The notes under the pieces are model-generated. The model was not told the DNA's origin. It saw only the letters and a list, made by a program, of their open reading frames with translations, and did not search any database. Made by a program: the position numbers and the translations under genes. This document shows, one piece after another, positions 1 to 7,976 of a stretch of DNA of 64,000 bases. The stretch comes from Jejuia sp. UBA6058 (GTDB lineage Bacteria; Bacteroidota; Bacteroidia; Flavobacteriales; Flavobacteriaceae): positions 1-64,000 of the forward strand of contig DIYI01000015.1 of NCBI GenBank assembly GCA_002428965.1, written 5' to 3'. How positions within the stretch are numbered: position 1 is the stretch's first letter; every line of letters starts with the position of its first letter.

Positions 1-66
1 GCAATTCCGAGTGGATTCGGACGTAGTCGAATCCGCCGTAATTGCGGTTATACATTGTTGTTGTTA
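1..66. repeat. Imperfect hairpin plus GTTATACA motif at the left edge
   Basis: Positions 1-6 (gcaatt) pair with 40-45 (aattgc), and 13-20 pair with 27-34 around the ggattcg/cgaatcc core, giving a bulged hairpin. It is followed by GGTTATACATTGTTG at 46-60. The octamer GTTATACA recurs in the same orientation at 708-715, on the other side of the neighbouring lone gene. The layout resembles a dispersed or cassette-boundary repeat. The match to the integron attC core (GTTRRRY) is poor, so no class is assigned. Confidence 0.5.
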
Positions 67-71
67 GTTTT

Positions 72-626
72 TTATCCAAATGCATTTGTCAATCCAATTA
101 AAATTCCCCAAATCAAAGCGTTTACTCCGATAACCAAACCAACTATTGAGAAAAATCTATTTTTAGTCAAAATAGTCTCTTTCAAGAGTATTTTAAGATT
201 ATTAGGACTTATTTCTTTCTGAAACATTCTTTTCGAAATTAGCATTGAATGTTTGGCAATCAAATCATTTAAGTTCTCAAAAGTCAGAATGTATTTTCCG
301 CTTTTATCTATCTCAAAATTCCAATATTCTAATCCAAGTTTCCCATTTTTTCGGAACCGATAATTTGGAAAAGTTTTATTCAGTTTTATCAGATTTCCGT
401 TTTCCGCTTTTAGTTTAGCGTCAAACTTTCCTCGATTATCAACAAATCCAGCACCTAAAAAACAAAGTGAATAAAGTCCAGTCGAATTCAACTGAATTTC
501 TTTGCTTTCAGAGTCAAGAGTAAATTCCGCCACCAATTTGTTTTTACTCGATTTAATTAAAATTCGGATTGAGTAAATCAGCAGTAGAATTCCAATTATT
601 CCGATAAATATGAATGTTAACTGCAT
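72..626 (-). CDS. Hypothetical membrane protein with two terminal TM segments
   Basis: A 184-residue protein of unknown function. A hydrophobic N-terminal segment (about residues 3-24, FIFIGIIGILLLIYSIRIL) anchors a mostly beta-predicted soluble middle. A second hydrophobic segment sits at the C-terminus (about residues 160-182, FSIVGLVIGVNALIWGILIG). The ATG at 624-626 is preferred. The frame stays open 30 codons further upstream, but that extension would translate a GC-rich palindrome and repeat sequence and lacks membrane-protein character. The gene stands alone between repeat elements, with no operon partner, which is typical of accessory or cassette-borne genes. I do not recognise the family. 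Confidence 0.6.
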   Translation of the reverse strand: MQLTFIFIGIIGILLLIYSIRILIKSSKNKLVAEFTLDSESKEIQLNSTGLYSLCFLGAGFVDNRGKFDAKLKAENGNLIKLNKTFPNYRFRKNGKLGLEYWNFEIDKSGKYILTFENLNDLIAKHSMLISKRMFQKEISPNNLKILLKETILTKNRFFSIVGLVIGVNALIWGILIGLTNAFG

Positions 627-666
627 TGTTTTTAAATTAACCACAACGTCCACTGTGTATGGCGTA

Positions 667-682
667 GTGGGGCGCGCCCCAC
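667..682. repeat. 16-bp perfect GC-rich palindrome
   Basis: GTGGGGCGCGCCCCAC is a perfect palindrome in otherwise AT-rich DNA, directly upstream of the lone minus-strand gene at 72-626. It could be an operator, a hairpin in the 5' leader, or part of the surrounding repeat cluster. A GTTATACA octamer lies just beyond it at 708-715. Confidence 0.6.
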
Positions 683-795
683 GGAGAGTCATTTTTGCGC
701 CCCATTCGTTATACACGCTGATGTGTGAAGTTAGTTACTGTGGAGTTCACGAGGACCCGTATAAATATACCTTAAATTGGCTAGGGGTGCAACAA

Positions 796-882
796 ACAGT
801 GGACGATGGTATGTAATTAGTGGAATGGGAGTCACGCCTTAGCGTGACGGGTTCCACGTGCCGCAAGTAATTACATACCATC
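796..882. repeat. Nested long inverted repeat (MITE- or REP-like)
   Basis: The outer arms are perfect: 805-819 (gatggtatgtaatta) and 868-882. Inside them lie gtggaa 820-825 / ttccac 852-857 and gtcacgc 831-837 / gcgtgac 842-848 with a CTTA loop. The whole folds into a 78-nt stem with bulges. ACAGTGGACG at 796-805 overlaps the left arm and is repeated in inverse at 647-656. The gene-free stretch 627-1057 is therefore mostly structured repeat DNA. No reading frame in it looks real. Confidence 0.65.
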
Positions 883-977
883 ACGTATTTTTCTACAGTT
901 AATTCGAAGTTATAAAATAAGAACGTATTCTCCTAATTTATTACTATATCTATCATAACAGAGATTAGAGAGTAGTA

Positions 978-1026
978 CATTTTGTATATCAAAATTTTAT
1001 ATTTACCAACTTTGATATACAAAATG
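978..1026. repeat. 16-bp perfect inverted repeat downstream of the LacI-type gene
   Basis: cattttgtatatcaaa at 978-993 is an exact reverse complement of 1011-1026, with a 17-bp spacer. It begins about 30 bp past the stop codon of the regulator gene that ends at 1058. It could serve as a weak terminator hairpin for that gene, although it is AT-rich and lacks a clear T-tract. It could equally be an operator or another dispersed repeat. Confidence 0.5.
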
Positions 1027-1057
1027 CGTACCTTTTTAGGTGTTCAAATTTTTAATA

Positions 1058-2083
1058 TTAATTAAAGTTCTTTGTACTCTCGCGCTCAATCAAACTCGTT
1101 TTTACTACTTTCTTTATAAAGGGTTTTTGCACATCCTCGTTTTCAATACGATCTATTAAAATACTAGCTGCAGTTTCGCCAATATATTTTCCATGTTGGC
1201 TTATAGCCGATATTGATGGTGTTAAATGTTGTAACATTTTACCATTAGTAAAACAGGCTATCGACATCTCTTCAGGTATTTTATAACCCATATGCTTTAC
1301 AAGGCGTAACGCATTAACAGCAGCACTTTGTTCTAAACATAGCAAGCCGTCAATCGTTTTATCGGCAAGTACTATCTTTAAAGCAGTATCAAAATCTTCA
1401 TGTTTACCTAGTCTTACAATTAGTTTTTCTTCTATAGGAATACTGGAATTATTAAGCGCCTTTTTATAACCTTCAACACGCAATTTACCTACGCTTAAGT
1501 TATCAATAACCGAAATTAACGCTACCCGCTTACAACCTGTTTTTATTAAGTGTGTAGTGGCCTCAAACGCGCCCTCCAAATCGTTAACCACAACTTTATC
1601 GCAATCAATAGCATCAGAAACGCGATCAAACATCACTATAGGCACGCCTTCATTAATCACATTTTTTAAATGCGCATACTGTTGTTTTACCTGTGTTTCT
1701 TCCGCTAAAGAAATAATAATACCATCTAAGGTGTCACTCTTTAAAAGTTCCATGGTTTTTACCTCCTTTTCGTAAGACTCGTTCGATATGCACGAAATAA
1801 GATGATACCCATGTGCATTGGCCTTAGCCTCTATACCCACAAAAACCTTAGCGAAAAAACTGTTCATTATATTGGGTATAATTACACCAATAGTTTTTGT
1901 TTTTTTATGCAGTAGGCTTAAATCTACACTTTTAGATTTATAGTTATTTTCCCTAGCGTAAGCCACAATTTTTTCCTTTGTACTTGTGCTAATTTCATAG
2001 CTATCACTCAAGGCCTTCGATACCGTAGCAATAGAAACACCAAAAGTTTCGGCAATGTGCTTTAATGTAATGCGTTTGGGCAT
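1058..2083 (-). CDS. LacI-family transcriptional regulator
   Basis: A 341-residue DNA-binding repressor or activator. The N-terminal LacI helix-turn-helix is clear at residues 5-26 (TLKHIAETFGVSIATVSKAL), followed by the hinge region. The periplasmic-binding-protein-like sensor domain spans about residues 60-335 (start TIGVIIPNIMNSFFAKV; effector pocket region FDRVSD and VALISV). Length is normal for the family. It lies downstream of, and in the same direction as, the TRAP transporter operon dctP-dctQ-dctM, with a 200-bp gap containing a repeat element. Control of that operon by a sugar or sugar-acid ligand is a reasonable inference from position. The ligand cannot be read from sequence. Confidence 0.9.
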   Translation of the reverse strand: MPKRITLKHIAETFGVSIATVSKALSDSYEISTSTKEKIVAYARENNYKSKSVDLSLLHKKTKTIGVIIPNIMNSFFAKVFVGIEAKANAHGYHLISCISNESYEKEVKTMELLKSDTLDGIIISLAEETQVKQQYAHLKNVINEGVPIVMFDRVSDAIDCDKVVVNDLEGAFEATTHLIKTGCKRVALISVIDNLSVGKLRVEGYKKALNNSSIPIEEKLIVRLGKHEDFDTALKIVLADKTIDGLLCLEQSAAVNALRLVKHMGYKIPEEMSIACFTNGKMLQHLTPSISAISQHGKYIGETAASILIDRIENEDVQKPFIKKVVKTSLIERESTKNFN

Positions 2084-2120
2084 AAAAAATTAAAATAGTC
2101 TATTTAGTTGGTAATTTTAT

Positions 2121-2223
2121 TTGGGCGTTACCTTCGCCAAGGCTTCGGTCGGGCTTTTCGTTCCAAGTCCTCGTTACGCTTTATGGCGTAACTGTGGGCT
2201 TTCCTCTGCAATCCCTAACGCGG
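2121..2223. repeat. Interspersed repeat element with GGGCGTTA / TAACGC ends
   Basis: This GC-rich block differs sharply from its AT-rich surroundings. It opens with TTGGGCGTTACC at 2121-2132 and closes with CCCTAACGCGGG at 2213-2224, so GCGTTA at 2125-2130 is inverted as TAACGC at 2216-2221. Inside lie a GTCGGGCTTTTCG stretch (2149-2161) and a hairpin gttacgc 2173-2179 / gcgtaac 2186-2192. From memory, elements with these ends and a GGTCGGGCTTTCC interior are scattered between genes in many Flavobacteriaceae genomes. It separates the TRAP operon from the LacI-type gene. Confidence 0.65.
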
Positions 2224-2282
2224 GCATATCCGCCAAAGTAGTGCAACACCCTAAATGTCTGGCTACCTTACTTACGCAATTT

Positions 2283-3557
2283 TTAGTCTAAAATCCAACT
2301 AGGAAGCGCCAACGAAATACTTGGAAATAATGTAACCAAAGCTAATACCACAAAGCTAACGATTAAAAACGGAAATCCAGCTTTACTTACCTTAGCTATA
2401 GATACTTTTCCTATGCTAGACGAAATAAACAAGCAAACACCAACAGGTGGTGTAGTTAAACCAATAATAAGGTTTAAAACAGCAATTACAGCAAAATGAA
2501 TGGGGTCTATATCTACCGAAATGGCTAGCTTTAAAAGTATTGGGAATAGTATTAATAAAGCAGCGATAGTCTCCATAAACGTGCCAACAAAAATTAAAAG
2601 AATATTTACCATTAACAGCACCATATACTTATTTGTAGAAATGCCCAATATCTCGGATGAAATAAGCTGAGGCACCTGTTCTGTAATTAAAATCCAACCA
2701 AATAAATTAGCAAAACCAACAAGCAGCATAAGGGATGCCGAGGTTTTCATCGAGTCTAAAACAATAACCTGTACCTTTTTAAAATTTAGTTTTTTGTATA
2801 CCAAACTGCCTATAACCAGCGCATAAATAACAGCTATAATAGAAGCCTCGGTGGGCGTAAAAACACCACCAATAATACCAAAAAGAATAATAAACGTCAT
2901 TAAAAGCGACCAGAACGTGTCCTTAAAACTATACATCACCTGTTTAAAGCTACTCTTTGGGTGCTTTGGGTATTTTTTTCTTTTAGAAATTACATAGGCA
3001 GTAGCGGCTAATCCACCACCTAATAAAAGTCCAGGTAAGGCACCTGCTAAAAAAAGTCTGCCTACAGAAAGTCCGCTTAAAGTAGCGGCTATAATCATAG
3101 GTATACTTGGAGGAATAATTGGGCCCATGGTAGACGAAGCTGCTGTTACCGCACACGAAAAATCGGCGTCATAGCCTTCTTTCTTCATCGCTGGTATCAT
3201 TATTGAACCCATACTTGCCGTATCGGATACTGCAGTACCAGAAATACCAGCAAAAAGCATAGAGGCGCCAATATTTACAAGAGATAAACCTCCAGTAATG
3301 TGGCCCATAAGATGGTTGCAGAAGGCGACAATTTTTTCGGTTAACCCGCCATAATTCATCAAATTACCTGCAATAATAAAACCTGGTATGCTTAAAAGTA
3401 CAAAAACATCAATACCAGAATAGAGTTTCATTGGTATTACAATAATAGGAATACCACCTAACAAAATGTACACAAAACAAGATAAGCCCAAAGAAAAAGC
3501 AATAGGGAATCTTAAAACAAGGCATACCACAAATACAAGAAATAAAACCAATATCAT
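2283..3557 (-). CDS. dctM: TRAP transporter large permease (DctM type)
   Basis: A 424-residue membrane protein with about 12 hydrophobic segments. It is the large subunit that forms the Na+-coupled translocation path of a tripartite ATP-independent periplasmic transporter. Family stretches are evident: GIPIIVIPMKLYSGIDVFVLL near the N-terminus, GISGTAVSDTASMGSIMIP (about residues 105-123), SSTMGPIIPPSIPMIIA (about 142-158), and LTTPPVGVCLFISSSI near the C-terminus. It overlaps the stop of dctQ by 4 bp, which implies translational coupling. Substrate is fixed mainly by the binding protein, here possibly a sugar acid or C4-dicarboxylate. Confidence 0.95.
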   Translation of the reverse strand: MILVLFLVFVVCLVLRFPIAFSLGLSCFVYILLGGIPIIVIPMKLYSGIDVFVLLSIPGFIIAGNLMNYGGLTEKIVAFCNHLMGHITGGLSLVNIGASMLFAGISGTAVSDTASMGSIMIPAMKKEGYDADFSCAVTAASSTMGPIIPPSIPMIIAATLSGLSVGRLFLAGALPGLLLGGGLAATAYVISKRKKYPKHPKSSFKQVMYSFKDTFWSLLMTFIILFGIIGGVFTPTEASIIAVIYALVIGSLVYKKLNFKKVQVIVLDSMKTSASLMLLVGFANLFGWILITEQVPQLISSEILGISTNKYMVLLMVNILLIFVGTFMETIAALLILFPILLKLAISVDIDPIHFAVIAVLNLIIGLTTPPVGVCLFISSSIGKVSIAKVSKAGFPFLIVSFVVLALVTLFPSISLALPSWILD

Positions 3558-4015
3558 GCTTTTGGGTTTTCAATTTGACGTATCAATTTCAAGCTTAAAA
3601 AATAACACATGGCTAACCCAAGAATTAGCATACTAGAAAATGCAATACCCATTTTAATGCCCATACTTGGAGAGTGCTCCGCAAACCCCATAACGGTAAA
3701 TTTAAAAGCACCAATGGTAAATACTATAAATAATACCAATACAACCGCAAGTATGGTAGTATTGATACGCTTTTGCCATTGCGTTTTCAACCTATTATAA
3801 AACACGTCTAACTGGATGTAATAGTTGGATTTTAAGGCTAATGGTGCCGCAAAGGCCACAGAAAAAATAAAAAATAAGCGAGAGACCTCCTCGGTCCAGG
3901 GTGGTGCTTTTTCCAAGAAAAACCGCGCAAATATTTGCAGCATAACAGAGGCTATTAATAAAAATACACTCCACACCGTTGCAAACTTTAGTACCTTTTC
4001 TATGTAATGTTTCAT
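3554..4015 (-). CDS. dctQ: TRAP transporter small permease (DctQ type)
   Basis: A 153-residue protein with four hydrophobic segments, the small membrane subunit of a TRAP transporter. The family signature FLEKAPPWTEEVSRLFFIF is visible at about residues 33-51, followed by GAPLALKS-like sequence (AAPLALKSNYYIQLD). It sits between the binding-protein gene, whose end it overlaps by 4 bp, and dctM, also with a 4-bp overlap. The three cistrons must be one transcript. Confidence 0.93.
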   Translation of the reverse strand: MKHYIEKVLKFATVWSVFLLIASVMLQIFARFFLEKAPPWTEEVSRLFFIFSVAFAAPLALKSNYYIQLDVFYNRLKTQWQKRINTTILAVVLVLFIVFTIGAFKFTVMGFAEHSPSMGIKMGIAFSSMLILGLAMCYFLSLKLIRQIENPKA

Positions 4016-4980
4016 TCTATTCCTTTAAATGTTTTGTAAACCTTTTGCATGTCTTTTGATAAACTATTATAAATGGCCTTTTCACTTTTTTTAATAAAAG
4101 CTTGTTTATCAACTTCAACAAAAATCATCCCTTTATCTTTAAGCTCTTGGATAATCTTAGATTCGTTTTCTAAGAACAGTTTGTGTTCATAGGCTTGCAT
4201 GTCTTTAGCGGCTTCTAGTAATATCTTTTTTAAGTCATCTGGTAGTTTTTGAAATTGCTTTTCTCCAATTACGGGATAGCCCCAACCCAAAACATGTCCT
4301 GTAAGATTAAGGTACTGTTGTACTTCATAAAACCCAGCATTTTTAATAAAGGCAAAAGGATTTTCTTGTGCCGCTATGGTGCCTTGTTGTAAAGAGGTAA
4401 ACACTTCAGAAAATGCCATAGGTGTGGGTTTAGCTCCTAGGGCTTCCCAAGTAGTAACAAAAGATGGTACATTGGGTACGCGAACAATAAGCCCTTGTAA
4501 ATCATCTGGATGCTTTATGGGTTTGTTAGAGGTTAAGTGTCTTGCACCGCGTTGAAAATATCCCAAAGGTCTCAAACCAGTAACTTGTATCATCTGGTCT
4601 TCCATCTGCTTACCAAACGGACCATTAATAAATTTTTGTACTTCAACCGTGTCTTTAAAGAAAAACGGAAGCTCGCACAATGCTGCCATTTCAAACCAAT
4701 TGTTTAATAGAGAACTTGTAACGGTCATGTCAATAACTTCAGACTGAATTAGTCTAATAGCCTCAATTTCTTTCGCCAATTGCTCTGATGGGTAAACTTG
4801 AAGTTTCATTCTGCCTTGAGAGCGTTCTTCCAAAATCTCACTAAAATATTGAAAGCCTTTAAAAACGGTGTGATCTTCGTTAACTAAAAGACTGGCGCGT
4901 AATAAATACACATCTTTTTCCTTTGGCTTACAGCTAGATATCATTAAAAACAGGAATAACAATAACAGCAAAACTTTTAT
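4012..4980 (-). CDS. dctP: TRAP transporter substrate-binding lipoprotein (DctP type)
   Basis: The extracytoplasmic solute receptor of the TRAP system. The fold signature is clear: QGRMKLQVYPSEQLAKEIEA, then RGARHLTSNKPIKHPDDLQG, then RVPNVPSFVTTWEALGAKPTPM with the substrate-binding Arg in RVP, then TSLQQGTIAAQENP. The N-terminus is a lipoprotein signal ending LFLMISSC. No ATG lies before that signal. The first usual start codon is TTG at 4969-4971, which would leave a signal without positive charge. Reading from ATA at 4978-4980 gives I/M-K-V-L-L-L-L-F, a better signal, and is used for this coordinate. The sequence flavour is close to hexuronate or sugar-acid TRAP receptors, an inference only. 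Confidence 0.85.
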   Translation of the reverse strand: MKVLLLLLFLFLMISSCKPKEKDVYLLRASLLVNEDHTVFKGFQYFSEILEERSQGRMKLQVYPSEQLAKEIEAIRLIQSEVIDMTVTSSLLNNWFEMAALCELPFFFKDTVEVQKFINGPFGKQMEDQMIQVTGLRPLGYFQRGARHLTSNKPIKHPDDLQGLIVRVPNVPSFVTTWEALGAKPTPMAFSEVFTSLQQGTIAAQENPFAFIKNAGFYEVQQYLNLTGHVLGWGYPVIGEKQFQKLPDDLKKILLEAAKDMQAYEHKLFLENESKIIQELKDKGMIFVEVDKQAFIKKSEKAIYNSLSKDMQKVYKTFKGIE

Positions 4981-5130
4981 TGCTCGTGCTTTAGAAATTA
5001 AAGCTAATTTGAAGAGTGCTATCTGATGCGTGCGTGCGATAGAATGGTGTTTTTTAAGACAATGTATAAATCTAAAAAATTAATCCTTTATTTAAAACAG
5101 AATTATTAAGAAGTAAATTATCTGGCATAT

Positions 5131-6474
5131 TTAAAATACAAGACTAAAAACAGAGCCTTCGCCCTCGGCACTTTTTACCATAATTTTACCTTTATGCAAC
5201 AGCATAATTTGCTTACACAAACTTAAACCAATACCGCTTCCTGTAGCTTTACTGGTAAAAAATGGTACAAAAATATTTTCTAGAATATCTTGCGGAATAC
5301 CAGCACCATTATCATAAACTTTGATAACAATATCTCTATTAGGATTTTGCGATGCCAGTACTTTTATTTGAGGATTATCACTGCTAATACAAGCATCAAT
5401 AGCGTTAAGGATAAGATTGATAAGTACCTGTTCAATTAAATGTATATCAATATCAAACTCCAATTTGGCTCCAGATATTTTAAAGACAACATCGATGTTT
5501 TTTGCTTTAATTGAGGGTTCCATCAAAAGTTGAATATTATTGAAGATTTCTGAAACCTTTACACGTTGTAAATTCAAATTTGTAACCTTACTCAAACTAC
5601 GATAGGTTTTGGCAAATTTTAAAAGGCCTTCGCTTCGGTTTTTGATGGTTTTGATACCCGCGTTTATATCCTCTAACTCCAAGTGACTATTTTCAGGCTG
5701 TTCTATAGCGAGTTGCGCACTTTTCTGTAAGGTATCAGCAAGTGATGAAATAGGTGTAATGGAATTCATAATTTCATGCGTCATTACACTCAATAATTTC
5801 TTCCACGATTCAGATTCATTTTTGTTTAAGGTGTTATCTATATCTTGAATGACTATTAGCTTAAACGCCTCTTCATCAACCTGAAATACCGTGTCCGAGA
5901 TTAGTATTTTAATGCTTTCATTTTGTAAAGCAATAGATATGGAATTGGGTTCTCTGTGGTAGGTTTCAAAAATAGTGTTGAACAATTTTGGTTTCCTACT
6001 TTCAATAAATCGTATATTTTTAAATGAGGGCACATCTAAAATTTCTCCGAAGGAATCATTACTCCATAGTACATCTCCAGTTTCTAAATTATAGGCAATA
6101 ATGCCGATATCCACCATTTCCAAAATCTTTTGCAGGTAAACATATTGCGCCTGATTTTTGACGTTGATTTCTTTTATGGTGCGATTAATTTCGTTAAACC
6201 CTGTATACAAAAAACGGATATCTTTTGGCCCTCTATCTTCTGGAAACCAACGCGAAAAATCACGGTATTTCACCGCTTCGAAGAAATCGTCCATAGCAAC
6301 GAACCTGCGTTTTACAAAATTATAAGTATCGGCAATAAGAAAGATGATAACCAAGCCAAGGATAACAACGTACGAAGTCTTTTCCGTGTAAACGAAATAT
6401 GTCAAACCAAGAATTGCAATTACAAGGAGTAAAATTCTAAAAAACAGCCTAAGTATGTAACTTCTATAGTTCAT
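5131..6474 (-). CDS. Sensor histidine kinase (NtrB-like, PAS + HisKA + HATPase)
   Basis: A 447-residue inner-membrane kinase. Two N-terminal transmembrane helices (about residues 9-28 and 34-52) have almost no periplasmic loop between them, so it probably senses membrane or cytoplasmic signals. A PAS-like domain covers about residues 112-215 (VDIGIIAYNLETGDVLWSND). The phosphoacceptor is H233 in SVMTHEIMNSITPI. The ATPase domain shows the N box NLILNAIDACI, G1 DNGAGIPQDI and G2 TGSGIGLSLCKQI. Its first codons overlap the end of the response-regulator gene by 11 bp, so the two are co-translated. The partner is an NtrC-type sigma-54 activator. Together they very likely control the export locus transcribed divergently at 8022-27905. 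Confidence 0.93.
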   Translation of the reverse strand: MNYRSYILRLFFRILLLVIAILGLTYFVYTEKTSYVVILGLVIIFLIADTYNFVKRRFVAMDDFFEAVKYRDFSRWFPEDRGPKDIRFLYTGFNEINRTIKEINVKNQAQYVYLQKILEMVDIGIIAYNLETGDVLWSNDSFGEILDVPSFKNIRFIESRKPKLFNTIFETYHREPNSISIALQNESIKILISDTVFQVDEEAFKLIVIQDIDNTLNKNESESWKKLLSVMTHEIMNSITPISSLADTLQKSAQLAIEQPENSHLELEDINAGIKTIKNRSEGLLKFAKTYRSLSKVTNLNLQRVKVSEIFNNIQLLMEPSIKAKNIDVVFKISGAKLEFDIDIHLIEQVLINLILNAIDACISSDNPQIKVLASQNPNRDIVIKVYDNGAGIPQDILENIFVPFFTSKATGSGIGLSLCKQIMLLHKGKIMVKSAEGEGSVFSLVF

Positions 6475-7816
6475 ACTTATCCAATCGCCTGTAAAGTGCA
6501 GCTCTGGTTATTCCTAGTTCCTTAGCAGATTTAGAAACGTTGCCTTTATATTTCTCTAAAACTGTTTTGATGGTGTTTTTCTCAACATCATCTAAATTTA
6601 AACTTGTAGATGTATTGCGGTTGATGGTTGGCGCGTGTTCTATGGTAGAAAATACTAAATCCTCAGGTTTTAAGGCGTTTCCGTCTGTCATGATAACCGC
6701 ACGTTCTAAAACGTATTGCAATTCCCTAACATTTCCAGGGAAACTGTGTTTCTTAAGTTTTGAAATGAAGCCGCTGTCAAACGTAAAAGCGTTTTTGTTG
6801 TATTTCTCTGCATATAAGCCCACAAAGTATCTGGAAAGTTCTGTAATATCAGTACCTCTATCTCGTAATGGAGGCACCACAATATCGACTGTGTTTATAC
6901 GATAAATTAAATCTTTTCTAAACTTTTTCTCATCCGCAAGAACAATAGGCTCAACATTAGTAGCGCAGATTAAACGAATATCAATAGGAATTGCGGTGTT
7001 AGAACCTAAAGGGGTAACCTGCCTATTTTGTAAAACGGTCAATAAACGTACCTGTTGCCCAAGTGTAATATTTCCTATTTCATCCAAAAACAGAGTACCA
7101 CCATTGGCAGCTTCAAAACGCCCTTCTCTATCTTCCCGTGCATCGGTAAATGCACCTTTTTTGTAACCAAATAATTCACTTTCAAATAACGAGGCGGTTA
7201 ATGCACCTACATCAACTTTTATAAAAGGTTTGTCCTTTCTGTTGGAATTATCATGAAGCGCTCTAGCAATCAAATCTTTTCCTGTGCCGTTTTCACCAAG
7301 AATTAAAACGTTAGCATCCGTTGGTGCTACCTTTTTAAGTTTTACGAAAACGTCTTGCATCACTTCGCTATTGCCAATAATTTCTACACTACTAGAATTT
7401 AGTGTTTTCTCTTTTGAAGGCTTTGTCTTTTTATTGCTAAGAATGGAAGTGATGGTATCGATAATTTTATCATTCTTCCAAGGTTTCATTAAAAAATCTG
7501 AAGCGCCTTCTTTAAGTCCTTTTATAGCCAAATCAATGTCGGCATAAGCTGTCATAAGTATAACGGCTATCTCAGGTTTTGACTTTCTTATTTTATTGAG
7601 CCAAAAAATACCTTCGTTACCCGTATTTACCAAACCACTAAAATTCATGTCTAAAATGACGATGTCAAAATTAGCGCGGTCAATTAAAGCGTTAATGTTA
7701 TTCGGGTTTTTTTCGGTAACCACTTCTTTTACAAGCGGTTTTAAAAGTAGACGTAAAGCGGTAAGTACGTCGGCATCGTCGTCAACAACAAGTATGTTAG
7801 CGTTTTTTATAACCAT
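6464..7816 (-). CDS. NtrC-family sigma-54-dependent response regulator
   Basis: A 450-residue three-domain activator. The receiver domain (about 1-120) has the acidic pocket DDD near residue 12, phosphoacceptor D56 (FDIVILDM) and K111. The AAA+ domain (about 145-385) has Walker A GENGTGKD at 174-181 and Walker B GGTLFLDE at 239-246. Its sigma-54 contact loop reads GAFTDA at 221-226 instead of the canonical GAFTGA. A Fis-type helix-turn-helix closes the protein (NVSKSAKELGITRAALYRRL). Its start lies about 70 bp from a 44-bp inverted repeat that stands 50 bp upstream of a sigma-54-like promoter. This is the expected geometry for an enhancer-binding protein acting on its divergent neighbour. Confidence 0.95.
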   Translation of the reverse strand: MVIKNANILVVDDDADVLTALRLLLKPLVKEVVTEKNPNNINALIDRANFDIVILDMNFSGLVNTGNEGIFWLNKIRKSKPEIAVILMTAYADIDLAIKGLKEGASDFLMKPWKNDKIIDTITSILSNKKTKPSKEKTLNSSSVEIIGNSEVMQDVFVKLKKVAPTDANVLILGENGTGKDLIARALHDNSNRKDKPFIKVDVGALTASLFESELFGYKKGAFTDAREDREGRFEAANGGTLFLDEIGNITLGQQVRLLTVLQNRQVTPLGSNTAIPIDIRLICATNVEPIVLADEKKFRKDLIYRINTVDIVVPPLRDRGTDITELSRYFVGLYAEKYNKNAFTFDSGFISKLKKHSFPGNVRELQYVLERAVIMTDGNALKPEDLVFSTIEHAPTINRNTSTSLNLDDVEKNTIKTVLEKYKGNVSKSAKELGITRAALYRRLDKYEL

Positions 7817-7883
7817 TCATACAATATTACGATTTTATCTTCATCTGATAAAGCTTCTTAAATCAAAAAAATATCAGCTTCAG

Positions 7884-7927
7884 AAGTGTACACAATCGAA
7901 CATAAAGTGTATCAAAAGCGAACACTT
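7884..7927. promoter_or_regulatory. Putative enhancer (activator binding) site, copy 1
   Basis: Imperfect inverted repeat: arm 7884-7899 (aagtgtacacaatcga) and arm 7912-7927 (tcaaaagcgaacactt), with a 12-bp spacer. The arms match each other at 11 of 16 positions. The right arm matches the right arm of the copy at 24907-24922 at 15 of 16 positions. Both copies have the same spacer length and lie exactly 50 bp from a TTGGCAT promoter. The site is inferred to be the binding site of the adjacent NtrC-type regulator. Confidence 0.72.
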
Positions 7928-7976
7928 TTATTTTGAATAAAATACGTAAGTATCTGATATATAGATATTTGTTTTT

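Noticed and set aside
1..720. Integron cassette with attC sites
   Set aside because: The GTTATACA motifs and hairpins are suggestive, but the core does not match GTTRRRY/RYYYAAC and no integrase is visible. Kept only as a question in the findings.
610..816. Open plus-strand frame of 68 codons
   Set aside because: It runs antisense over the start of the lone gene and through the palindrome and repeat cluster, has no ribosome-binding site, and its sequence looks like translated repeat DNA.
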